A DNA stretch of 64,000 nucleotides from the NCBI RefSeq assembly GCF_002770725.1, contig NZ_NQVN01000025.1, positions 1-64,000 of the forward strand. Direction: 5' to 3'. The notes below the pieces were generated by a model. The model had not been told where the DNA came from. It made no database searches and was given only the letters and a program-made list of their open reading frames with translations. Positions 44,364 through 54,336 of the stretch are shown here, piece after piece. The stretch's first letter is position 1, and each line of letters starts with the position of its first letter. The DNA is from Pleomorphomonas carboxyditropha. GTDB taxonomy: Bacteria; Pseudomonadota; Alphaproteobacteria; Rhizobiales; Pleomorphomonadaceae. Both the position numbers and the translations under genes were made by a program.

Positions 44364-45485
44364 GTGACAGACTTTCATTTCTCGACGCCGTCGGGCCTGC
44401 CGCGCGCCCGCGCTTTCGCCATTCCCTTCGATGGCGAGCCGGGCGCCTTCAACGCCATCACCGACGTTGCCGGCGTCAGCGTCGGCTATACGACGCTGAT
44501 CTCCGGCGACGGGCCGCTCCAAGTCGGCCGCGGCCCGGTGCGGACCGGCGTGACGGCCATCCTGCCGCGGCCGCCGGCCGACATCGCCCGACCCTGTCAC
44601 GCCGGCTTCTTCTCCGGCAACGGCAATGGCGAGCTCACCGGCATCCATCTGATCGAGGAGGTCGGCGCCTTCAGCCTGCCGATCACCATCACCAACACCC
44701 ATTCGCTCGGCGTCGCCCGCGACGCCACGCTGAAGTGGGTGGCGGCCAACCGGCCCGAGGCGCTCGCCTCGGCCTGGGGACTGCCGGTGGCCGGCGAGAC
44801 CTATGACGGCTTCCTGAGCGACATCAACGGCCATCACCTGACCGAGGCTGATGTTTTCGCCGCCCTGGACGGCGCGGTCGCCGGACCGCTCGACGAGGGC
44901 TCGGTGGGCGGCGGCACCGGCATGTCCACCTTCGAGTTCAAGGCCGGTTCCGGTACCGCCTCGCGCCGCGTCGGCTGGGCCGGCGAGACCTTCACCCTCG
45001 GCGTGTTCGTGCAGAGCAACTTCGGCAACCGGCGTAATCTGGTGATCCGTGGCCGCCGCGCCGGCGCGGAGCTCGCCGAACCGCCCGTCGTCCAGGCGAC
45101 GCCGCGCGCCGAGAAAAGCTCGATCATCGCCATCGTCGCCACCGATGCGCCGCTGTTGCCGCACCAGTTGAAGCGCCTCGCCCGGCGCGTGCCGCTCGGC
45201 ATCGCCTGGACCGGCGGTCTCGGCTACAATTCGTCCGGCGACATCTTCCTCGCCTTCTCCACCGCCAACGGCGAGGCGGCCACCGGTCCGTCCGGGCGCC
45301 TGGCGTCGCTGGTCTCCATCCCCGACGTCGACATCGATCCGTTCTTCGACGCCACCGTCCAGGCGGTGGAAGAGGCCATCCTCAACGCCCTCGTCGCCAA
45401 TGCCGATATGACCGGCCGCGACGGCAACGTCGTGCCGGCGCTGCCGCACGACTGGCTGGCGGCGACCTTCGGCCGGAGCGGATGA
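44364..45485 (+). CDS. P1-family N-terminal-nucleophile aminopeptidase (DmpA/BapA-like)
   Basis: Self-cleaving peptidase of the DmpA family, whose members act on D-alanine amides/esters or beta-amino-acid peptides. Signatures are FNAITDVAGVSVGYTTL, SVGGGTGMSTFEFKAG, SNFGNRRNLVIRG and the block SSIIAIVATDAPLLPHQLKR. The expected autocleavage is before S253; the residue before it is Ser rather than the Gly of DmpA. Length is 373 residues from a GTG at 44364 (DmpA is of very similar size). No signal peptide. It heads a cluster with an ABC importer and a D-aminopeptidase. Confidence 0.85.
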   Translation: MTDFHFSTPSGLPRARAFAIPFDGEPGAFNAITDVAGVSVGYTTLISGDGPLQVGRGPVRTGVTAILPRPPADIARPCHAGFFSGNGNGELTGIHLIEEVGAFSLPITITNTHSLGVARDATLKWVAANRPEALASAWGLPVAGETYDGFLSDINGHHLTEADVFAALDGAVAGPLDEGSVGGGTGMSTFEFKAGSGTASRRVGWAGETFTLGVFVQSNFGNRRNLVIRGRRAGAELAEPPVVQATPRAEKSSIIAIVATDAPLLPHQLKRLARRVPLGIAWTGGLGYNSSGDIFLAFSTANGEAATGPSGRLASLVSIPDVDIDPFFDATVQAVEEAILNALVANADMTGRDGNVVPALPHDWLAATFGRSG

Positions 45486-45669
45486 TCTCCTGGAGGGCGG
45501 CCATTGCAGCTATCCACAGCCGATTGCCGCTCCTGAAGGCAGATTCGCCCACGTCACAGCATAGAAATAAGGCAAGGTGCAAGTTGCTTAGACAATGAGC
45601 AATTTGGCTTGCAATCGCTATCGCTTCCCCGGCAAGATGGTGTCATTCCAAGCCAATAAGGGGAACGTC

Positions 45670-46713
45670 ATGCTGAAATCCGCCCGCCGCCTTGCCGCGA
45701 GGGCCGCTTTCGTCGGTCTTGCCGGGATCGCCTCGCTCGCCGCCGGCGCCACCGCCGCCTTTGCCGACACGCCGGTCAAATTCACCCTCGACTGGAAGTT
45801 CGAGGGGCCGGCCGCCGGCTTCCTGCTGGCGCTCGACAAGGGCTACTTCAAGGCGGAGGGGCTCGACGTCACCATCGACAGCGGCAACGGCTCGGTGGAA
45901 GCCATCTCCCGCGTTGCCACCGGCACCTACGACATGGGCTTCGGCGACATCAACTCGCTGATCAAGCTCCTCGACGAGGATCCGTCGCAGAAGATCACCG
46001 GCGTCTTCATGGTCTACGACCGTCCGACCTTCGCCGTGGTCGGCCGCAAGTCGCTCGGCATCACCGACGATCCCAAGTCGCTCGAAGGCAAGAAGCTCGG
46101 CGCGCCGCCGCCGGACGGCGCCTTTGCCCAGTGGAAGGCCTTCAAGGCGGTGGCCGGCATCGACGACAGCAAGATCACGCTCGAGTCGGTCGGCTTCCCG
46201 GTGCGCGAGCCGATGCTGGCCAAGGGCGACGTCGACGCCGTGTTCGGCTTTTCCTTCTCGGTGATCCTGAACCTCAAGGCGCAGGGCGTGCCGGCCGACG
46301 ACATCGTGCCGATCCTGATGGCCGAGCACGGCCTCAACCTCTACGGCAACACCGTCACCGTCAACACCGACTTCGCCGCCAACAACCCGGATGCCGTGAA
46401 GGGCGTGCTCAAGGCGCTCGCCAAGGGCTTCGCCGACGCGGTCGCCAACCCCGAGGAGGGCGTCGAGGCGGTGCTGAAGCGCAACGAGACGCTGAACTCC
46501 GACATCGAGCTCGAACGCCTCACCATGGCCAACGCCCAGAACATCAAGACGCCCTATGTCGCCGAGCACGGCATGGGCGGCGTCGATCCGGCGCGGCTCG
46601 CCGCCTCCATCGAGACGCTGAAGACCTCGATGGGCCTCAAGGGCACGGTGACCGCCGACAAGGTGTTCGACGCCAGTTTCCTGCCGCCGGAAGCCGAACG
46701 CAAGCTGCCCTGA
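45670..46713 (+). CDS. NMT1/THI5-type ABC substrate-binding protein
   Basis: Periplasmic receptor of the SsuA/TauA/ThiY class. The signal peptide spans residues about 1-32 (ending ATAAFAD). The mature part shows VKFTLDWKFEGPAAGFLLALDKGYF and ISRVATGTYDMGFGDINSL, the hallmark pattern of the family. Length is 347 residues; AAGGGGAA precedes the ATG at 45670. Known ligands of the class include pyrimidines, sulfonates and similar small molecules; here the flanking peptidases suggest an amide or amino-acid derivative. A hairpin with a T-run follows the gene. Confidence 0.88.
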   Translation: MLKSARRLAARAAFVGLAGIASLAAGATAAFADTPVKFTLDWKFEGPAAGFLLALDKGYFKAEGLDVTIDSGNGSVEAISRVATGTYDMGFGDINSLIKLLDEDPSQKITGVFMVYDRPTFAVVGRKSLGITDDPKSLEGKKLGAPPPDGAFAQWKAFKAVAGIDDSKITLESVGFPVREPMLAKGDVDAVFGFSFSVILNLKAQGVPADDIVPILMAEHGLNLYGNTVTVNTDFAANNPDAVKGVLKALAKGFADAVANPEEGVEAVLKRNETLNSDIELERLTMANAQNIKTPYVAEHGMGGVDPARLAASIETLKTSMGLKGTVTADKVFDASFLPPEAERKLP

Positions 46714-46722
46714 TCGAGCTCC

Positions 46723-46758
46723 GGACCGGTCGGTCCCGCCGGCCGGTCCCGCCTTTTT
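46723..46758 (+). terminator. Intra-operon attenuator after the binding-protein gene
   Basis: GGACCGG (46723-46729) pairs with CCGGTCC (46743-46749), followed by GCCTTTTT. It lies between the binding protein and ATPase genes and could lower downstream expression. Confidence 0.5.
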
Positions 46759-46775
46759 CCGGAAACGCCCGACAA

Positions 46776-47564
46776 ATGACCCACCTCGTCTCCATCGAAA
46801 ACGTCGACATGCGCTATGGCGGGGCGAGCGGCACGCTGGCCGTCGCCGATCTCACCTTCAAGGTCGACAAGGGCGAGTTCGCCGCCGTGGTCGGCCCGTC
46901 CGGCTGCGGCAAGTCGACGCTGATGCGCCTCGTCACCGGACTGCACATTCCGCAGGCCGGCAACGTCATCGTCGCCGGCCAGCACGTCACCGAGCCGGTG
47001 AGCATCGTCGGCATGGCCTTCCAGAACCCCAGCATGCTGCCCTGGCGTACCACGCTCGACAACATCCTGCTGCCGCTGGAGATCGTCGAGCGGCACAGGA
47101 AGCGGTTGCGCGCCCACAAGGCGGAATACGTGGAGAAGGCCGAGCATCTGCTCGAGGTGGTCGGCCTCAAGGACTTCGGCTCGAAATATCCCTGGCAGCT
47201 TTCCGGCGGCATGCAGCAGCGCGCCAACCTCTGCCGGGCGCTGATCCACGAGCCGCAGCTTCTGATGCTGGACGAGCCGTTCGGCGCCCTCGACGCCTTC
47301 ACCCGCGAGGAGCTCTGGTGCGTCATCCGCGACCTGCACGCGGCGCAGGACGTCACCATCGTCCTGGTCACCCACGACCTGCGCGAGGCGGTGTTCCTCG
47401 CCGACAAGATCCTGGTGATGAGCGCCCGGCCCGGCCGCGTGCTGCGCGAGCATCGCGTGCCGTTCGCCCGGCCGCGCGATCTCGAGATCACCTACGACAA
47501 GGCCTTCAACGACGTGGTCCACGAACTGCACGGCGAGATCGCCAGCGCCAGGAGGGCGGCATGA
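46776..47564 (+). CDS. ABC transporter ATP-binding protein (SsuB/TauB type)
   Basis: A 262-residue single-domain ATPase with Walker [10 protein letters not shown], an NPSMLPWRT segment typical of nitrate/sulfonate/taurine importers, signature LSGGMQQRANLCRA, Walker B LLMLDEPFGALD and switch LVTHDL. It drives the importer with the permease encoded next; the two genes overlap by 4 bp (ATGA). Confidence 0.92.
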   Translation: MTHLVSIENVDMRYGGASGTLAVADLTFKVDKGEFAAVVGPSGCGKSTLMRLVTGLHIPQAGNVIVAGQHVTEPVSIVGMAFQNPSMLPWRTTLDNILLPLEIVERHRKRLRAHKAEYVEKAEHLLEVVGLKDFGSKYPWQLSGGMQQRANLCRALIHEPQLLMLDEPFGALDAFTREELWCVIRDLHAAQDVTIVLVTHDLREAVFLADKILVMSARPGRVLREHRVPFARPRDLEITYDKAFNDVVHELHGEIASARRAA

Positions 47565-48379
47565 GCGCGGTCATCGAGGATATCCAGAAGCCCGAGCCGG
47601 CACGGCCGCTGATCGCCCGCATCGACTGGGTGAAGGCGTCGCCCTGGCTCTACACCGTCGCCCTGTTCGCGATCTGGGAGGCGGCGGTCCGCATCTTCGA
47701 TCTGCCCTACACCGTGCTGCCGGCGCCCTCGCGCATCTTCGCGGCACTCTACCAGTATTGGTCGCCGATCTGGAAGAACTCGCTGCAGACGCTCTACACG
47801 ACGACGCTCGGCTTTCTGATGGCGGTGGTCGGCGGCCTCGCCCTCGGCCTGTTCATCGGCTGGTCCAAGGTGATCTACGCCGGCCTCTATCCGCTGATGA
47901 TCGGCTTCAACGCCGTGCCCAAGGTGGCGGTGGTGCCGATCCTGGTCATCTGGTTCGGCATCGGCGCGGTGCCGGCCATGCTGACCGCCTTCCTGATCTC
48001 CTTCTTCCCGATCGTCGTCAACGTCGCCACCGGCCTCGCCACCATCGAGCCGGAGACCGAGGACGTGCTGAGGGCGCTTGGCGCCAAGAAGCTCGATATC
48101 ATGCTGAAGGTCGGCATCCCCCGCTCGATGCCCTATTTCTTCGGCTCGCTGAAGGTGGCGATCACGCTGGCCTTCGTCGGCTCGGTGGTGTCGGAAACGG
48201 TCGCCTCCAACTACGGCCTCGGCAACCTGATGAGCTCGGCCCAGAGCCAGTTCAACGTACCGCTGGTGTTCGCCGGCCTGTTGGCGCTCGCCGTCGAGGG
48301 CATCGTCATGTACTCGATCATGGCCTGGGTGGAAAAGCGCATGACCGGCTGGGCGCACCGGTCCACCATGTCGCACTGA
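47561..48379 (+). CDS. ABC transporter permease (SsuC/TauC type)
   Basis: A 272-residue permease with about six membrane segments and the coupling loop DVLRALGAKKLDIMLKVGIP (EAA-like). It shows the class signature YPLMIGFNAVPKVAVVPILV. Start coupled to the ATPase stop (ATGA). It completes the importer; the D-aminopeptidase gene follows after 85 bp. Confidence 0.92.
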   Translation: MSAVIEDIQKPEPARPLIARIDWVKASPWLYTVALFAIWEAAVRIFDLPYTVLPAPSRIFAALYQYWSPIWKNSLQTLYTTTLGFLMAVVGGLALGLFIGWSKVIYAGLYPLMIGFNAVPKVAVVPILVIWFGIGAVPAMLTAFLISFFPIVVNVATGLATIEPETEDVLRALGAKKLDIMLKVGIPRSMPYFFGSLKVAITLAFVGSVVSETVASNYGLGNLMSSAQSQFNVPLVFAGLLALAVEGIVMYSIMAWVEKRMTGWAHRSTMSH

Positions 48380-48464
48380 GCGAACGGACTTTGCCGGAAA
48401 AGACCTTGCGCGGCGGGGAATTGCCCCCTTAGCTGCACCGGGTTCATCCGAAGGAAAAGTGAAG

Positions 48465-50027
48465 ATGTCGTCGATCGATCGTGCCGCCCTCGCCGCCGCC
48501 GTGGCCTCGCTGCCGGAGCGTTTCAAGGGGCCGGGCGGCGCGGTCGGCGTGATCAAGGACGGCGAGGGGGTCGTCAGAGAGGCCTGGGGCTACGCCGATC
48601 CCGACACGGGGCTGGCGATGACGCCGTCCCGCCTGATGCCGATCTGCTCGATCAGCAAGCAGATGACATGCGGCGTGCTGCTCGACCTCCTCGGCGACCC
48701 GTCGCCGCTCGACGACCGGATCGCCGGCTTCCTGCCGAACCTTAAGGGACGGCGGCCGACCGCCCGCGAGCTCTGCGACAACCGCTCGGGCCTGCGCGAC
48801 TACTGGGCGCTCACCGCGCTGCACGGCGCCCATCACGAGGGCGTCTTCCGCCGCGAGGATGCGCGGCCGCTGTTCGGCCGCATGAAGACCACCCACTTCG
48901 AGCCGGGCAGCCAGTATTCCTATTCCAACGGCAATTTCCGCATTGTCGCCGATCTCCTGGAGGAGCAGTCCGGCCGCTCGCTCGCCGAACTCTACGCGCG
49001 CCACATCTTCGGCCCGGCCGGCATGCGCGACGCCCGCCTGGCCGCCGACACGGCATCGCCGCTCAACGGCGCCGTCGGCCACGAGGGCAACGCCGCCGTC
49101 GGCTGGTTCCCGGCGACGAATCGCATCTTCTGGGCGGGCGATGCCGGCGTGGCGGCGACGCTCGACGACATGCTCGCCTGGGAGCGCTTCATCGACCGTA
49201 CCCGCAACGATGCGGATGGGCTTTACCGGCGCTTGTCGGCGCCGTCCGCCTTCGCCGACGGGCGTCCGGCCCGCTACGGCATGGGCCTCGGCCACGACCG
49301 AATCGACGATGTCGCCCTGACCGGCCACGGCGGCGCCCTGCGCGGTTTCCGCATTCGCCGCCTGCACGCGGCGGAGGAGCGGCTGTCGGTGGTGGTGATG
49401 TTCAACCACGAGGCCGACGCGCACGCCGCCGCCCTTTTCCTGATGCGCGCCGCCCTCGGCCGGCCGGCCGCGGCGCCGGCCGGCGACACCCCCGCCGACC
49501 GGTCGTGGACCGGCGCCTATCTCGAGCCGTCGTCCGGCCTCATGCTCGACGTCACCGCCCATGGCGGCGCCATTCTCGCCCGCTTCGCCGGCGGCACCGA
49601 AGTGCTGGCCTTCGGGCCGGACAATATCGCCCGCTCCGCCGGCATGACGCTGTCCCGCGACGGCGACGGCCTCGCGGTCGACCGTCCCGGCGACAACCTC
49701 CGCGGCGTCGCGGCGCGGCTCGCCGGAGCGGCTGCGCCGGACATCGCCGGCCGCTACTGGTCGCCCGAGACCGAGTCCGTGCTGGACATCGACGCCGCCG
49801 GTTCCACCTTCGCTGCCCGCTTCGACGGCTTCCTCGGCCGCGGTCCGATGCACGCGATGAGCCCCGTCGCCGCCGACGTCTGGAAGCTTTCGACGCCGCG
49901 CGGCATGGACGCGCCGGCGCCGGGCGACTGGACGGTCCGCGTCCGCCGGACGGCCGACGGCGCCGTCGAGGGCCTCGCCCTCGGCTGTTGGCTGGCCCGA
50001 AACGTTGTGTTTTCGCGCCTCGCCTGA
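48465..50027 (+). CDS. dap: D-aminopeptidase DAP-type serine hydrolase
   Basis: A penicillin-recognising enzyme removing N-terminal D-residues (D-Ala, D-Ser, D-Thr) from peptides and amides. From the ATG at 48465 (AAGGAAA nine bases upstream) the protein is 520 residues, the same length as the Ochrobactrum anthropi enzyme. The nucleophile/base S62-x-x-K65 (CSISKQM) and Y153 in YSYSN fall at the same numbers, with the third motif HGG at H288. Two C-terminal beta-barrel-like domains (residues about 330-520) match domains B and C of DAP. No signal peptide, so it works on imported substrates. Confidence 0.88.
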   Translation: MSSIDRAALAAAVASLPERFKGPGGAVGVIKDGEGVVREAWGYADPDTGLAMTPSRLMPICSISKQMTCGVLLDLLGDPSPLDDRIAGFLPNLKGRRPTARELCDNRSGLRDYWALTALHGAHHEGVFRREDARPLFGRMKTTHFEPGSQYSYSNGNFRIVADLLEEQSGRSLAELYARHIFGPAGMRDARLAADTASPLNGAVGHEGNAAVGWFPATNRIFWAGDAGVAATLDDMLAWERFIDRTRNDADGLYRRLSAPSAFADGRPARYGMGLGHDRIDDVALTGHGGALRGFRIRRLHAAEERLSVVVMFNHEADAHAAALFLMRAALGRPAAAPAGDTPADRSWTGAYLEPSSGLMLDVTAHGGAILARFAGGTEVLAFGPDNIARSAGMTLSRDGDGLAVDRPGDNLRGVAARLAGAAAPDIAGRYWSPETESVLDIDAAGSTFAARFDGFLGRGPMHAMSPVAADVWKLSTPRGMDAPAPGDWTVRVRRTADGAVEGLALGCWLARNVVFSRLA

Positions 50028-50301
50028 CCGCTTGTTCCTTGAAACAATTCAATTTTTGCCCGGCATTGCGCTTGCGCGCGATGCAATAACCCATTGGTCG
50101 AGTCAACGCCATCCGGGTCATTCTTTTGGTTGAATTGACCGTCCGGCTCATCGGACCTAGGTTCATCACCGTGAATTAATTAATCGAGGGAAGCACGGGA
50201 GAACTTGCCTCGGCTGGGCGACGACGGTTGGGAGGCCGTCGTCGCCACTTTCAACAGCCTGACAGGTTCGGTTGCTTGCCTTTGCTCCGGGGGGAGTGAG
50301 A

Positions 50302-51570
50302 ATGTCGGCCCGCAAGACGCGGACCGGGCAGGGGTCGAACTCTGCTCAGGTCCGTCTCTACAACGAGCGGATCGTGTTGCAGGCGCTGCGCCGTTTCGGC
50401 GAGGCGTCGAAAGCCGACCTCGCCCGGGCGGCCGGCCTGACCAACAACGCCATCGGCACCATCACCGCCTATCTCGGCGCCGCCGGCCTCGTCGTCGAGC
50501 TGGGCAAGAAGCGCGAGGGGCAGCGCGGCCAGCCGGCCACCATGCTGGCGCTCGCCCCGGAGGGGGCGTATTCCATCGGCGTCCGCATCGACCGCGTCGG
50601 CTGCGAGACCGTCTGCGTCGATTTCGGCGGCCACATCCTGGCCAGCCGGTCGCACGACACGCTGCTGCCGCCGCCCAAGGACATGCTGGCCGCCGTCGCC
50701 GGCGACATCAAGTCGATCGAGCGGGAGATCGGCCCGGAGCGCTGGGAACGGCTCGCCGGCATCGGCCTCGCCCAGCCCTACCACCTCGGCAGCTGGCTGA
50801 GGGAGCTGGAGCTGCCGGCCAGCTCCTTCCGCCTGTGGGACGACTTCGATTTCTGCGCCGCCCTCGAGGCGGAGACCGGCATCCCGGTGTTCCTGGAGAA
50901 CGACGGCAACGCCGCCGCCATCGCCGAGCTGTTCTACGGCCACGGCCGCGCATTGTCCGACTTCGTCTATCTGTTCATCGGCGGCGCCGTCGGCGGCGGC
51001 GTCGTGCTCGACGGCGACTGCCTGCGCGGCGGCCATGGCAACGCCGGCGACTTCGCCATGATGCCGGTGCCGGCCTCCACGCTGCCGTCGGTGCCGCGGC
51101 CGCAGCGCTCTTTCGACGTGCTGCTCACCCGCACGTCGCTGGCCGGCCTGAAGCGGCATCTGCGCTGGCACGGACACGCCGTCGACACGCTGGCCGAGAT
51201 CGGCGACCTGTTCCGCCGCGCGCCGCGCCCGGTCGCCTTCGACGAGTGGATCGACGACGCCGTCGCCGCCTTCGTGCCGGCCATCCTCGCGACGACGGCG
51301 ACGCTCGACGTCGACCACGTCATCCTCGAGGGCGACCTCGACTGCGGCCTGATCGAGGCCATCGTCGAGCGTCTTGCCGCGGCGCTCGCCGCCGCCACGC
51401 CGGAAAGCGTGGCCGCCCCGACGGTGCTCGACGGCTCGTTCCGGGCTCGGGCCGGCGCGCTCGGCGCCGCCACGCTGCCGCTGTTCTTCAACTTCTCGCC
51501 GCGCTCGTCGATCCTGACCGGCACGGCGCCCATGTTCAGGGAGTTCAGAGACTATGCCGTCCGCGCCTGA
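50302..51570 (+). CDS. ROK-family transcriptional regulator
   Basis: A 422-residue NagC/XylR-type repressor. The N-terminal winged helix includes [20 protein letters not shown]. The C-terminal sugar-kinase-like domain has the ROK block [19 protein letters not shown] and a glycine-rich loop, [12 protein letters not shown]. The cysteine cluster that binds structural zinc in most ROK proteins is absent ([13 protein letters not shown] stands in that area). It lies directly before and overlaps the ribose-type ATPase gene by 17 bp, so it probably controls that importer. Ligand unknown. Confidence 0.88.
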   Translation: MSARKTRTGQGSNSAQVRLYNERIVLQALRRFGEASKADLARAAGLTNNAIGTITAYLGAAGLVVELGKKREGQRGQPATMLALAPEGAYSIGVRIDRVGCETVCVDFGGHILASRSHDTLLPPPKDMLAAVAGDIKSIEREIGPERWERLAGIGLAQPYHLGSWLRELELPASSFRLWDDFDFCAALEAETGIPVFLENDGNAAAIAELFYGHGRALSDFVYLFIGGAVGGGVVLDGDCLRGGHGNAGDFAMMPVPASTLPSVPRPQRSFDVLLTRTSLAGLKRHLRWHGHAVDTLAEIGDLFRRAPRPVAFDEWIDDAVAAFVPAILATTATLDVDHVILEGDLDCGLIEAIVERLAAALAAATPESVAAPTVLDGSFRARAGALGAATLPLFFNFSPRSSILTGTAPMFREFRDYAVRA

Positions 51571-53101
51571 GCCGACACCCATCCTCGAAATGCGGGGCAT
51601 CACCAAGACCTTCCCGGGCGTCAAGGCGCTGGCGGGCGTCGAGCTCACCGTCTATCCGGGCGAGGTGCACGCCCTGATGGGCGAGAACGGCGCCGGCAAG
51701 TCGACGCTGATGAAGATCCTGTCCGGCGCCTACAAGGCCGACCCCGGCGGCGAGATCCGCATCGACGGCAAGCTCGCCCATATCGACGGCCCGCTCAGCG
51801 CCAAGACGCTGGGCATCGCCGTCATCTACCAGGAGCTCAGCCTGTCGCCCAACCTGACGGTGGCCGAGAACATCTATCTCGGACGCGAACTGTCGTCGGG
51901 CGGCCAGGTCGACCGGGCGCGCATGCGCCGCGAGTGCCAGGGCGTGCTCGACCGGCTCGGCGCCGGCTTCGGCCCGGCGACGGTGGTATCGACGCTGTCG
52001 ATCGCCGAACGGCAGATGGTGGAGATCGCCCGCGCCATCCACGCCAACGCCCGCATCCTGGTGATGGACGAGCCGACGACCGCCCTGTCGTCGCGCGAGA
52101 CCGACAAGCTGTTCGACCTGATCCGCACGCTGCGCGCCGACGGCCTCGCCATCATCTACATCTCGCACCGCATGGCCGAGGTCTACGAGCTGGCCGACCG
52201 CTGCTCGGTGCTGCGCGACGGCGCCTACGTCGGCACGCTCCTGCGCGACGAGCTCAAGGCCGAGACGCTGGTCAAGATGATGGTCGGCCGCGATCTCTCC
52301 AAGTTCTACAAGAAGGACCACGACGCCGAGGGCAGCCGCGGCGAGGTGATCCTGTCGGTGCGCGACATGAGCGACGGCCGCCGCGTGCGCGGCTGCTCCT
52401 TCGATCTGCACCGCGGCGAGGTGCTCTGCCTCGCCGGCCTGGTCGGCTCGGGACGCACCGAGCTGGCCCGCCTGATCTACGGCGCCGACGCCCGCAAGAG
52501 CGGCACGGTGGCGCTCGACGGCAAGCCGCTCGACATCGTCAGGCCGATCCAGGCGGTGGACGCCGGCATCGTCTATCTCACCGAGGACCGCAAGGGGCAG
52601 GGCCTGTTCCTCGACATGACGGTGCAGGAGAACATCAACCTGCAGGTCATCGGCCGCGACGCCGGCAAGGGCGGCCTGCTCGACCTCAGGAAGGCGAGGG
52701 GACGGGCGGTCGACGCCATCAGGGCGCTGTCGATCCGCGTCGCCGGGCCGGTGGTCGAGGTGGGTTCGCTGTCGGGCGGCAACCAGCAGAAGGTGCTGCT
52801 GTCGCGGCTCCTGGAGACGCGGCCGCGCGTGCTGATCCTCGACGAGCCGACGCGCGGCGTCGACATCGGCGCCAAGTCCGAAATCTACCGCATCATCGAC
52901 GATCTCGTGAAGGCGGGCATCGGCGTGCTGGTCATCTCCTCGGAGATGCCGGAAGTGGTCGGCATCGCCGACCGCGTGCTGGTGATGCGGGAAGGCCATA
53001 TCGCTGGCGAGGTCGGCGGCACCACCGGCATCGCGATCACCCAGGAAAACATCATCGCCCTGGCCGCCGGCCTCGCTCACCCGAGCGCCCCGGCCGCCTG
53101 A
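51554..53101 (+). CDS. Ribose-type sugar ABC transporter ATP-binding protein (two domains)
   Basis: A 515-residue tandem ATPase of the RbsA/MglA/XylG class. Domain 1 has Walker [10 protein letters not shown] and [10 protein letters not shown]. Domain 2 has a diverged P-loop, [10 protein letters not shown], the signature [13 protein letters not shown], and [19 protein letters not shown]. It energises uptake with the permease at 53134 and the binding protein at 54337. The start lies inside the end of the ROK gene, suggesting coupled translation. Confidence 0.93.
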   Translation: MPSAPEPTPILEMRGITKTFPGVKALAGVELTVYPGEVHALMGENGAGKSTLMKILSGAYKADPGGEIRIDGKLAHIDGPLSAKTLGIAVIYQELSLSPNLTVAENIYLGRELSSGGQVDRARMRRECQGVLDRLGAGFGPATVVSTLSIAERQMVEIARAIHANARILVMDEPTTALSSRETDKLFDLIRTLRADGLAIIYISHRMAEVYELADRCSVLRDGAYVGTLLRDELKAETLVKMMVGRDLSKFYKKDHDAEGSRGEVILSVRDMSDGRRVRGCSFDLHRGEVLCLAGLVGSGRTELARLIYGADARKSGTVALDGKPLDIVRPIQAVDAGIVYLTEDRKGQGLFLDMTVQENINLQVIGRDAGKGGLLDLRKARGRAVDAIRALSIRVAGPVVEVGSLSGGNQQKVLLSRLLETRPRVLILDEPTRGVDIGAKSEIYRIIDDLVKAGIGVLVISSEMPEVVGIADRVLVMREGHIAGEVGGTTGIAITQENIIALAAGLAHPSAPAA

Positions 53102-53133
53102 CGCCAGAAGAGACATAAAACAAGGGAACCGCC

Positions 53134-54138
53134 ATGTCCCAGGAAACTTCGTCGGCCGCTCTCACCCGCGAAAAGGCCGCTGCCAATCGCCAGATTCTCA
53201 TCCAGCAGATCATCCGCACGGTCGGCATGCTGCCGATCCTGATCCTGCTCGGCATCGGTTTCCAATTGATGTCGGGCCGCTTCTTCTCGGGGCAGAATCT
53301 CTCCATCGTCACCCAGCAGGCGTCGATCAACACCGTGCTGGCCTGCGGCATGACGGCGGTGATCCTGACCGGCGGCATCGACCTGTCCGTCGGCTCGATC
53401 CTGGCCGCCTCGGCCATGGTGGCGGTGATCGGCTCGCTGGTCCCCGACATGGGCATGATCGGCATTCCGCTGGCGCTGTTCGCCGGCCTGGTGTTCGGCC
53501 TGATCAACGGTTCGCTGGTCGCCTTCATCGGCCTGCCGCCGTTCATCACGACGCTCGGCTCGCTCACCGCCGTGCGCGGCGTCGCCCGCCTGCTCGGCAA
53601 CGACACCACCGTCTTCAACTCGCACCTGCCCTTCGCCTTCATCGGCAACGGCTACCTCTTCGGCATTCCCTGGCTGGTGATCATCGCCTTCCTGTCGGTG
53701 ATCGTCACCTGGATCATCCTGCGCCGGACGGTGCTCGGCGTGCATATCTATGCCACCGGCGGCAACGAGAGCGCCGCCCGTCTCTCCGGCATCAAGGTCT
53801 GGGCGGTGTTTCTGTTCGTCTACGGCTTCTCGGGGCTGATGGCCGGCCTCGGCGGCGTGATGAGCGCGGCGCGCCTGTTCGCGGCCAACGGCACCCAGCT
53901 CGGCCAGTCCTACGAGCTCGACGCCATCGCCGCCGTCATCCTGGGCGGCACCTCGTTCACCGGCGGCGTCGGCTCGATCTGGGGCACGCTGATCGGCGCG
54001 CTGATCATCGCCGTCCTGTCCAACGGCCTGGTGCTCGTCGGCGTCAGCGACATCTGGCAGTACATCATCAAGGGCCTCGTCATCATCATCGCCGTGGCGC
54101 TCGACCGCGTCCGTTCGCAGGGCGGCGCCCGCACCTAG
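53134..54138 (+). CDS. Ribose-type sugar ABC transporter permease
   Basis: A 334-residue RbsC-class permease with about eight to ten membrane segments and the class signatures TGGIDLSVGSILAASAM, LPPFITTLGSLTAVRG and AVILGGTSFTGGVGSI. The start ATG follows an AAGGGAA ribosome site. It is preceded by the tandem ATPase gene (32-bp gap). Confidence 0.93.
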   Translation: MSQETSSAALTREKAAANRQILIQQIIRTVGMLPILILLGIGFQLMSGRFFSGQNLSIVTQQASINTVLACGMTAVILTGGIDLSVGSILAASAMVAVIGSLVPDMGMIGIPLALFAGLVFGLINGSLVAFIGLPPFITTLGSLTAVRGVARLLGNDTTVFNSHLPFAFIGNGYLFGIPWLVIIAFLSVIVTWIILRRTVLGVHIYATGGNESAARLSGIKVWAVFLFVYGFSGLMAGLGGVMSAARLFAANGTQLGQSYELDAIAAVILGGTSFTGGVGSIWGTLIGALIIAVLSNGLVLVGVSDIWQYIIKGLVIIIAVALDRVRSQGGART

Positions 54139-54336
54139 AGCGTTCGCCAGGCAGAATTCGGCGGCGGGCCGTCCCCGCCTCCGCATCTGGGGTGTCGTGC
54201 CCGCCGGCCTCTCCGGCAATCGCGATACCCCGGCAATCCACCGGCGGGACCGCCTCGCGGCCGGCCGGACACAGCAGGCGCGTCGGGCGGGAGGAGATCC
54301 GTCAGGCCCAGCCGGCACCCCAAGGAGGAGTAAGTC

